Assembly: GCA_934481355.1 (NCBI GenBank)
Contig: CAKSPH010000027.1
Span: forward strand, 1 to 36,923
DNA length: 36,923 nt
Source: an uncultured Oscillospiraceae bacterium
GTDB lineage: Bacteria > Bacillota > Clostridia > Oscillospirales > Ruminococcaceae
Direction: 5' to 3'
The translations under genes were made by a program, and so were the position numbers. Shown here piece by piece: positions 31,741-36,923 of the stretch (positions within the stretch are counted from its first letter, which is position 1; each line of letters begins with the position of its first letter). Under the pieces are notes generated by a model, which did no database searches, was not told where the DNA came from, and worked only from the letters and a program-made list of their open reading frames with translations.

Positions 31741-32748
31741 TCATGGATCTCCGGCGTACCAGCGGCGTATCTCGTCCATGATGTCGTCCTCTGCGGCGTA
31801 TTCCGGCGGGGGGATCTCAGGGAGCGGCACCGGATCTCCGGCGAGGTCTGCGTACTGAGCCCTTATCTCGTCCATGATGTCCTCGGCATATGCGTTGCGC
31901 CGCGCTTCCTCAAGCTGTTTTTCCGTGCAGTCCGTCCCTGAGGGCTTCGGGCGCTGTGCCAGCTCCTGAACGGCGGTGTAAAGCGCCTTGCGGAGATATG
32001 CGCGCAGGTCCCGGATACCGTCCTTTCCGGATATGTAGTCCGCGACATGGCATACTGTGCGGAAGTCCGCCTGCTTAAAGGCAGAGGAAATTTTATCTGC
32101 TGGTATGGTCCGTCCGTCAGTCGTCAGGGTGAATGAACCGGAGATACCCTCAGCCGTTACCCCGGCGGCGAGCTCCGCGAAGTCCGCGCCGTATTTCCGG
32201 GAGAGCTCGTCGAAGCCTATCTGCCCGCGCGCGGAGTCCTGGTTTATTAACTCTGGTTTATTTTCTCTGGTTTTATTTACTCTGGTTTTGCTGACCGTTT
32301 GGGCACTTCTGGTTTGTCCCTTTGGGCATTCCTTGTTTGTACGTTCGGGCGTCCCTTGGTTGTCCTTTTCGGCGTCCATGCCGGAGCCCTTCGGGACTTC
32401 CTTGGGAGACTGTCCGCCGCATATCTTTTCCAGCAGACTGATATCATCGCTGACAAAGAAATACCGCTTGCTGGGTATACCGATGAGCCGGCATTGGATA
32501 AGCCCGGCTTCAATCAGGGTGTTTATACAGCGCCTCTGAGATTTCGCTGACAGCGCGGTGGATTCCTCAAGGTCGGCGGCGGTGGAGTAGAACCACCCGT
32601 CCGCGAGCATATCGTGTTCCATGTACCAATCCCGCTTTGCGAGCAGGGCGGCGTATACCACCGCCTCGGAGAGTCCCAGCGCGTGAGCCAGCGGGCGGTT
32701 CACCGCTATTGTGTTGTCTGGATTCAGGAGCTGAAATACGGATCCCAT
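31741..32748 (-). CDS. DUF6017-like winged-helix protein, paralogue of the IME protein
   Basis: 335 aa. The N-terminal ~105 residues match the protein at 14074-14997 closely (NPDNTIAVNRPLAHALG, DGWFYSTAADLEESTALS, TLIEAGLI), with roughly half the residues identical by eye. A charged low-complexity linker follows, then a helical domain (about 165-270; FRTVCHVADYISGKDGIRDLRAYLRKALY). The C-terminus has two copies of a DIMDEIRxxYA motif. AGGAGG precedes the ATG. There is no integrase, relaxase or att site nearby; it is either a remnant of an older element or a host gene of the same family. Probable DNA-binding protein; exact role unknown. Confidence 0.8.
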   Translation of the reverse strand: MGSVFQLLNPDNTIAVNRPLAHALGLSEAVVYAALLAKRDWYMEHDMLADGWFYSTAADLEESTALSAKSQRRCINTLIEAGLIQCRLIGIPSKRYFFVSDDISLLEKICGGQSPKEVPKGSGMDAEKDNQGTPERTNKECPKGQTRSAQTVSKTRVNKTRENKPELINQDSARGQIGFDELSRKYGADFAELAAGVTAEGISGSFTLTTDGRTIPADKISSAFKQADFRTVCHVADYISGKDGIRDLRAYLRKALYTAVQELAQRPKPSGTDCTEKQLEEARRNAYAEDIMDEIRAQYADLAGDPVPLPEIPPPEYAAEDDIMDEIRRWYAGDP

Positions 32749-32866
32749 AATAAGCCTCCTCTATGTTTTTGACTTATTATAAAACCAGTAAAACTGCAAA
32801 ATACTGCAAAAATCACTTTGCCGGAGCTATAAGCCGAATCTATAGCCAGCCATAGAAAACATGAAG

Positions 32867-32895
32867 TAGACAAATACCTATTATTGTGATATACT
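32867..32895 (+). promoter_or_regulatory. SigA promoter of the metY gene
   Basis: TAGACA (32867-32872) and TATACT (32890-32895) are 17 bp apart. The leader to metY is about 155 nt. Confidence 0.7.
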
Positions 32896-32937
32896 TAGTA
32901 CAGAAAGAAAAACAAACACACCAACGGAGGTGCCAGG

Positions 32938-32982
32938 ATGAAGTACATCATTGAAGCGCGCAGCGGACGAATGTGCCGTTGA
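32938..32982 (+). CDS. Leader peptide upstream of metY, 14 aa
   Basis: The peptide is MKYIIEARSGRMCR. A strong GGAGGT ribosome site (32925-32930) gives normal 7-nt spacing. It lies in the leader of a Met/Cys sulfur-metabolism gene and ends with adjacent Met and Cys codons between Arg codons, as expected when ribosome stalling reports Cys or Met supply. No terminator hairpin is obvious after it, so coupling may act on translation. A chance ORF cannot be ruled out, but the ribosome site is better than many in the window. Confidence 0.5.
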   Translation: MKYIIEARSGRMCR

Positions 32983-33054
32983 CCCACGCCGGACAGAAAA
33001 ACGAGTAACTAACAGGAACACAGAATTTAATCGGATTTATGGAGGATAAATACC

Positions 33055-34347
33055 ATGTCAGAGAACAAGAATTACAGATTTGAGACCTTACAGCTCCACG
33101 TTGGACAGGAGCAGCCCGACCCCGCGTCCGACGCACGCGCAGTGCCGATATACGCCACGACCTCTTATGTTTTCAAGAACTCCGCTCATGCGGCGGCCCG
33201 TTTCGGACTTGCTGACGCAGGCAACATCTACGGCAGACTGACTAACTCCACACAGGACGTTTTCGAGAAGCGTATCGCAGCCCTCGAGGGCGGCGTTGCA
33301 GCTCTCGCCACGGCTTCCGGAGCGGCGGCTATCACCTACACCATACAGGCTCTTGCAAAGCAGGGAGAGAACATCGTAGCCTCCAACACCATCTACGGCG
33401 GAACCTACAACCTGCTGGCGCACACGCTCCCGCTGTACGGGATCACCGCGAAGTTCGTTGACCCCTATGTTGAGGGCAGCTTCGAGGCGGCTATCGACGA
33501 GAATACAAAGGCGCTGTACGTTGAGTCCCTCGGCAACCCGAACTCCAACGTAGCCGACATTGAGAAGCTCGCGAAGATCGCGCACGATCACAATATCCCG
33601 CTGGTAGTTGACAGCACTTTTGCAACTCCTTACCTGCTCCGTCCCATCGAGTACGGCGCTGATATCGTGGTACACTCCGCGACAAAGTTCATCGGCGGCC
33701 ACGGAACGGCCATCGGCGGCGTTATCGTTGACAGCGGCAATTTCGACTGGAAGAAGTCCGGCGCATATCCGTGGATCTCCGAGCCGAACCCCTCCTATCA
33801 CGGCATCAGCTTCTCCGACGCAGTAGGCGCGGCGGCTTTCGTTACATACATCAGGGCTATCCTCCTGCGTGACACGGGCGCAACCATTTCTCCGTTCCAC
33901 GCATTCATATTCCTTCAGGGTCTGGAGACTCTCTCCCTGCGCGTGGAGCGCCACGTATTCAACGCGCTGAAGGTAGTTGAGTACCTCAGCAAGCACCCGC
34001 AGGTAGAGGCCGTACACCACCCGTCCCTCCCCTCCGAGCCGACTCACGAGCTGTACAAGAAGTACTTCCCGAACGGCGGCGGATCCATCTTCACCTTCGA
34101 GGTAAAGGGAACTGCGGCGGACGCACAGAAGTTCATCGACAACCTGCCGATATTCTCCCTGCTTGCCAACGTTGCGGACGTTAAGTCGCTGGTTATCCAC
34201 CCGGCTTCCACGACGCACTCCCAGCTCACCGAGTCCGAGCTTCTGGAGCAGGGGATCAAGCCGAACACCATCAGACTTTCCATCGGCACCGAGCACATCG
34301 ACGACCTTATCGAGGCTCTGGACACTGCTTTCGCCGCTATCAAGTAA
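33055..34347 (+). CDS. metY: O-acetylhomoserine aminocarboxypropyltransferase (sulfhydrylase), MetY type
   Basis: 430 aa, the usual length. A PLP enzyme that makes homocysteine (or methionine from methanethiol) from O-acetyl-homoserine and sulfide. Signatures: ETLQLHVGQEQPDPASDARAVPIYATTSYVF at the N-terminus, GRLTNSTQDVFEKRIAALEGG, IVASNTIYGGTYNLL, VDSTFATPYLLRP, the PLP-lysine segment SATKFIGGHGTAIGG, and the C-terminal VIHPASTTHSQL and GIKPNTIRLSIGTEHIDDL. The GGAGG site is at about 33042-33046. The presence of this enzyme means sulfide can be fixed directly. A MITE sits between its stop and its terminator. Confidence 0.95.
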   Translation: MSENKNYRFETLQLHVGQEQPDPASDARAVPIYATTSYVFKNSAHAAARFGLADAGNIYGRLTNSTQDVFEKRIAALEGGVAALATASGAAAITYTIQALAKQGENIVASNTIYGGTYNLLAHTLPLYGITAKFVDPYVEGSFEAAIDENTKALYVESLGNPNSNVADIEKLAKIAHDHNIPLVVDSTFATPYLLRPIEYGADIVVHSATKFIGGHGTAIGGVIVDSGNFDWKKSGAYPWISEPNPSYHGISFSDAVGAAAFVTYIRAILLRDTGATISPFHAFIFLQGLETLSLRVERHVFNALKVVEYLSKHPQVEAVHHPSLPSEPTHELYKKYFPNGGGSIFTFEVKGTAADAQKFIDNLPIFSLLANVADVKSLVIHPASTTHSQLTESELLEQGIKPNTIRLSIGTEHIDDLIEALDTAFAAIK

Positions 34348-34419
34348 AATTGTCTGAGAGCTCCGGGCGGTACCATTGTTCGCCAACCACTCACAGGTTT
34401 TTCCTGAATACCTTAACAG

Positions 34420-34577
34420 GGAACCTCTAAAAACCGGTTTGAAAAGTGAAAATGGGTAGAGTGCGCCGAATGCGATGAAAGCCGACGAAGTAAGGCTGTA
34501 TGCCTTACGAGGAGGTTTGAAGAAGCAGGCGGTGTGCTATACACATTTTCACTCAAACAAGGTTTTTAGAGGTGACC
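34420..34577. mobile_element. MITE copy 2 (158 bp), inverted relative to copy 1
   Basis: Ends GGAACCTCTAAAAACC and GGTTTTTAGAGGTGACC. Flanked by the 5-bp duplication AACAG (34415-34419 and 34578-34582), different from copy 1's ATTAC, so each copy arrived by its own transposition. It lies between metY and its terminator. Confidence 0.88.
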
Positions 34578-34602
34578 AACAGTTACTTCATCACTTTAAC
34601 TT

Positions 34603-34632
34603 TCCCGGCTCCACCCGAGCCGGGAGTTTTTT
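34603..34632 (+). terminator. metY terminator
   Basis: TCCCGGCT (34603-34610) pairs with AGCCGGGA (34618-34625), followed by GTTTTTT. Separated from the metY stop by about 250 bp because of the MITE insertion. Confidence 0.88.
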
Positions 34633-34719
34633 ATCCGGGTGAATATCCGCAGGGATTCCGGACATAATATGCTCAGGAAAAAAAGTCTGATAATTTTTCG
34701 GTTTTTTTTCAGAAAGTAC

Positions 34720-34748
34720 TTGACAAAATGGATTTGCCGTGCTATAAT
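34720..34748 (+). promoter_or_regulatory. Consensus SigA promoter of tRNA-Gln
   Basis: TTGACA (34720-34725) and TATAAT (34743-34748) are 17 bp apart, 17 bp before the tRNA. Confidence 0.9.
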
Positions 34749-34765
34749 ATTATTCGTTAAGTTAC

Positions 34766-34841
34766 TGCGGTGTCGCCAAGCGGTAAGGCAGATGACTCTG
34801 ACTCATCCATTGCGAGGGTTCAAATCCTTCCACCGCAACCA
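34766..34841 (+). tRNA. tRNA-Gln(CTG)
   Basis: Full cloverleaf: acceptor TGCGGTG/CACCGCA, D-arm GCC/GGC, anticodon stem GATGA/TCATC around CTCTGAC (anticodon CTG, reading CAG), and T-arm GAGGG/CCTTC around TTCAAAT. The CCA end is encoded (34839-34841). The D-arm sequence GCCAAGCGGTAAGGC is the same as in other bacterial tRNA-Gln. Confidence 0.97.
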
Positions 34842-34847
34842 AACCGG

Positions 34848-34890
34848 GTGCCCCGGTACGCAATTCGCGTGCCGGGGTGCTTTTGTTTTT
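34848..34890 (+). terminator. Terminator after tRNA-Gln
   Basis: An ~14-bp GC-rich stem (34848-34861 with 34867-34880, two or three wobbles) closed by an AATTC loop, then TTTTGTTTTT. Confidence 0.88.
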
Positions 34891-34982
34891 ACGGAGACCG
34901 CCCGCGTTATAAGCTGACTGATTTTTCCATCCAATAGGGTGGTTTTTTTGTGCCTTGCAACGTAATGGTAACCCATAAAAAA

Positions 34983-35013
34983 TCACCGCCCTCCGGCCGG
35001 AGAGCGGTGTTTT
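34983..35013 (-). terminator. Terminator after the SGNH-hydrolase lipoprotein
   Basis: CACCGC and GCGGTG arms with further CCGG pairing form a long stem; on the minus strand it is followed by GATTTTTTAT. It also has T residues on the plus strand and may work both ways. Confidence 0.8.
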
Positions 35014-35023
35014 CTTTAATAGC

Positions 35024-36436
35024 TTACGCCAGCGTTATAGCGGAGATATAGAACGCCGAGCTCTCGCCGGGCACTCCCTTGGGAACTATCCTGAGGGTGT
35101 GCTTTCCGGAGCTCATGAAGCTCTTCACCTCGGTGAACTGGACGTAGTTGCCCCAGCCGCCGGAGAAATCCGCGCTGAGGGTGGTGACGAAATCATCGTC
35201 TATGTAGATATCCGCGAGACCGCCCTTGCTGGTGAGCTTTCCGTACAGGAAGCCTATGCTCTGCGCCTCGACCTCCACTACCAGCGCAGCGTCGTCGCCG
35301 TAGGTCCCGTCTGCGGTCTTTGCTATCCACGGGTCGCTGAAGCCGCCGAATGTCATGCTCTTCTTCTCAAAAGCGCCGGCGGAAACGGGCTGAGCTTCCT
35401 CAACAGTGAGCATTCTTGCGTTCTCGTACTTCTCGCCGCTGTCGCCGGGAGCCGCGAGCTGCGGGTCGGCGTCGTCTATGCTGTCAACGTTGTCGATGAC
35501 GTACTGGAGGTAGGTGGTGAGCATAGCGCTGAGTATCGCGTGGCCTGCGGTGTTCGGGTGGATATTGTCGCCGGAGATATCGGACCACACCTTGCCGCTT
35601 GTGTTGGTGTTCAGGAAGTTCAGCATTGCGTCATGGTAGGACACCATCGGAACGGAGTACTTCTCAGCCACCTCGCCGTGGCATTCCTGCACGCTTGTGC
35701 CGTTGTCCTGCGTCATTGCAACGCAGATGATGCCGGGGTTGGTGGAGTGCTTCCAGATCTTGCGGATAAGGCCCTCGTAGGTGAGCTTGTTGATGGCGTT
35801 GTTCTGGGACTCGTCGTTTACCGAGAAGTCGATGAAAACGAGATCCGGGTCGTAGCTGAGCACCTGCTCGTCGCAGCGGTGCACGCCGATGTAGGAGCCT
35901 GTCGCGCCGATACCTGCGTTGACGTAGTTCACCTTTGCGTCAGGGAACTGCTCCTGGATCCACTTTGCGGTGAGCGCGGCGTAGCAGGTCTCGCCGTCAG
36001 CACCGGTTCCCTGGGTGATGGAGCCCCCGAGGAACGCAACGGTCGCTTCCTCGCCGGAACGGAGCTTCTTGATGAACTTTGCGATACGCGCGGGGTTACC
36101 CTCGTTGTACATCAGCAGGGGGAGCATATCCTGCGCCGCCTGATCAGCGGCGGACTGGTCGAGCCCGAGGGCGGACTGGACAGCCTGCGAGAGCAGGTCG
36201 GGCTTCATTGCGACGGGGAGGGAAGCGCCTGCTTCAGCGGTGGACGGTGCCGGGCTGTCTGGCTCGGCGGAGGTATCGTCCTGCGCGCCGGAATCGGTCT
36301 GGGAGGCAGCCCCTGCCTGGGAGGCAGCCCCTGCCTGGGAGGAGCTATCGCCGGACGGTGTGGAATTTCCGCCGGAGCAGCCCGCCATTGCAAGCACCAT
36401 AGCTCCTGCGAGCATTACTGCGATAAATTTTTTCAT
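35024..36436 (-). CDS. SGNH/GDSL-family hydrolase lipoprotein (probable carbohydrate esterase)
   Basis: 470 aa. Residues 1-20 are a lipoprotein signal with lipobox LAMAGC (C20), so it is anchored to the outer face of the membrane. A low-complexity Ser/Ala/Gln/Asp linker (about 21-75) contains AGAASQ twice in tandem. The SGNH catalytic domain (about 125-330) has block I FLGGSITQGTGA (Ser139), Gly/Asn blocks around GIGATGSYIG and FSVNDES, and block V DNIHPNTAGH (D290, H293). The C-terminal ~130 residues form a beta-sandwich domain (FGGFSDPWIAKTADG...LRIVPKG). The order resembles surface deacetylases of fibre-degrading Ruminococcaceae. The substrate is unknown; xylan or pectin acetyl groups are a family-based guess. 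The AAGGAG site precedes the start. Confidence 0.9.
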   Translation of the reverse strand: MKKFIAVMLAGAMVLAMAGCSGGNSTPSGDSSSQAGAASQAGAASQTDSGAQDDTSAEPDSPAPSTAEAGASLPVAMKPDLLSQAVQSALGLDQSAADQAAQDMLPLLMYNEGNPARIAKFIKKLRSGEEATVAFLGGSITQGTGADGETCYAALTAKWIQEQFPDAKVNYVNAGIGATGSYIGVHRCDEQVLSYDPDLVFIDFSVNDESQNNAINKLTYEGLIRKIWKHSTNPGIICVAMTQDNGTSVQECHGEVAEKYSVPMVSYHDAMLNFLNTNTSGKVWSDISGDNIHPNTAGHAILSAMLTTYLQYVIDNVDSIDDADPQLAAPGDSGEKYENARMLTVEEAQPVSAGAFEKKSMTFGGFSDPWIAKTADGTYGDDAALVVEVEAQSIGFLYGKLTSKGGLADIYIDDDFVTTLSADFSGGWGNYVQFTEVKSFMSSGKHTLRIVPKGVPGESSAFYISAITLA

Positions 36437-36502
36437 AGATGTTTCTCCTTAAATTAGGTAATAAGTTAAGAACGTTAGGTTCAGTAACTGCTTACAGATA
36501 GA

Positions 36503-36531
36503 ATTATACACCTAAAAAAAGTGCTTGTCAA
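36503..36531 (-). promoter_or_regulatory. Consensus SigA promoter of the SGNH-hydrolase gene
   Basis: On the minus strand TTGACA (complement of 36526-36531) and TATAAT (complement of 36503-36508) are 17 bp apart. Confidence 0.9.
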
Positions 36532-36685
36532 TAGCGGGGGAGGTTTTTGGCGGGAGTTCCGGAAAATATCAGAAGCGGCGGGGGCGCACTGGGAGAACGG
36601 TTTGCCTGACGGCTGTTACGGAGCGTTCCTGCGACCGTGTATCCGTAGGGGAGGGGCTTGCCCCTCCCGCTGTATCTCGGTTGTT
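36532..36685. other. Intergenic DNA without a supported gene
   Basis: Contains a perfect GGGAGGGGC/GCCCCTCCC hairpin near 36652-36671. Frames here lack ribosome sites. Confidence 0.5.
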
Positions 36686-36816
36686 CCGTCCGAAACAGTC
36701 CACTGGACTGTTTCGGAGGGCAGGGGAGATTAAGACGATAACGTGCTTAGGGGGAAAAACTCTTGTTTTTCCCCCTTTCCCCCCTTTAGCGCCTTTGGAA
36801 GCGAAATATAACGCGC
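36686..36816 (-). repeat. Dispersed hairpin repeat, copy B
   Basis: Inverted relative to copy A (8426-8555). In copy A orientation it keeps GCGCGTTATA, GCGCTAAAGGGG, the GGGGGAAAA/TTTTCCCCC hairpin, GTCTTAAT and the terminal hairpin (arms CCGAAACAGTCC and GGACTGTTTCGG). The arms differ from copy A by matching changes. Confidence 0.75.
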
Positions 36817-36849
36817 TAGAAAAATACAGACGTGATAAAGAAGTAATTA

Positions 36850-36923
36850 GGTAACCTCTAAAAACCGGGACACGAGCAGATTTCGTATATGACTTATATC
36901 AGATGTAAGGCACCAAACCGCAG
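36850..36923 (+). mobile_element. Left end of another element sharing the MITE terminal repeat (cut by window edge)
   Basis: GGTAACCTCTAAAAACCGG matches the MITE end with one inserted T, but the interior afterward does not match the MITE. It could be the start of a longer relative, perhaps the transposase-carrying partner. Confidence 0.5.

Larger units (their letters stand above)
32749..33054 (+). other. metY upstream region (about 300 bp)
   Basis: Holds the metY promoter and the leader ORF (separate entries). The first ~115 bp (32749-32866) include short AAAACTGCAAAATACTGC-type repeats only. No SAM riboswitch or T-box element could be recognised. Confidence 0.5.

Noticed and set aside
32896..33054. 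SAM riboswitch or T-box in the metY leader
   Set aside because: No recognisable core or terminator/antiterminator pairing was found by eye.
33088..34386. 432-codon minus-strand ORF opposite metY
   Set aside because: Shadow of metY, whose PLP-enzyme motifs are complete.
34766..34841. tRNA-Gln as an integration site
   Set aside because: No copy of the tRNA 3' end elsewhere in the window and no integrase next to it; the IME uses rpsI.
35099..36457. 452-codon plus-strand ORF opposite the SGNH-hydrolase gene
   Set aside because: Shadow of a GC-rich gene; the minus frame has lipobox, SGNH blocks, promoter and terminator.

Overview
The window looks like chromosomal DNA of a gut-type Clostridia, most likely Ruminococcaceae/Oscillospiraceae. 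Reasons: consensus TTGACA-N17-TATAAT promoters and AGGAGG ribosome sites, an rplM-rpsI operon of Firmicutes type, Tad-pilus ATPase genes, an NPDTG-type surface protein, and MOBV/DUF6017-type mobile-element genes. Genus is an inference. The backbone is fairly GC-rich, while about 15.3-26.6 kb is visibly AT-rich.

Layout. 1-881: 3'-cut minus-strand gene of unknown function. 1170-3119: membrane sensor diguanylate cyclase. 3513-8172: a polysaccharide polyprenyl glycosylphosphotransferase fused in frame to a Wzy/O-antigen-ligase-like protein, overlapping a PHP-family phosphatase. 8561-9580: a secreted Ig-like protein and a divergent XRE repressor sharing a promoter/operator. 9742-10677: rplM-rpsI. 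10665-26732: a ~16 kb integrative mobilizable element (IME) inserted at the rpsI stop codon. 27334-31661: cpaE/tadZ, then a cpaF/tadA cut at its Walker A motif and joined out of frame to a 5'-truncated surface protein. 31741-32748: a DUF6017-type protein like the one in the IME. 32867-34632: metY-type sulfhydrylase with a 14-codon leader ORF. 34720-34890: tRNA-Gln(CTG). 35024-36531: SGNH-hydrolase lipoprotein. Two copies of a ~160 bp MITE with 5-bp target duplications, and two copies of a ~130 bp hairpin repeat, lie between genes.

The IME carries integrase, MOBV relaxase, a candidate oriT, a DUF6017-type protein and an excisionase-like protein, but no conjugation pore, so it should depend on a helper. 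Its AT-rich cargo is the most unusual part. A minus-strand operon with a consensus promoter encodes a CARF/TM1812-like protein, a 393-aa protein with weak sigma-factor-like features, a small protein, and a 988-aa Sel1-repeat/coiled-coil protein ending in an HEPN-like RNxxxH motif. Three other transcription units (two secreted peptidoglycan-amidase-like proteins and a small operon ending in a membrane protein) are each preceded by a ~80-bp repeat, in 7, 3 and 1 copies. In each copy TCGCAA and a TATAAG-like box stand exactly 17 bp apart, pointing toward the gene. My working hypothesis is a previously undescribed CARF-linked, possibly anti-phage or stress-response module that controls cell-wall hydrolases through repeated promoters. 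The repeats, terminators, promoters and gene order are read from the sequence; the functional links are inference.
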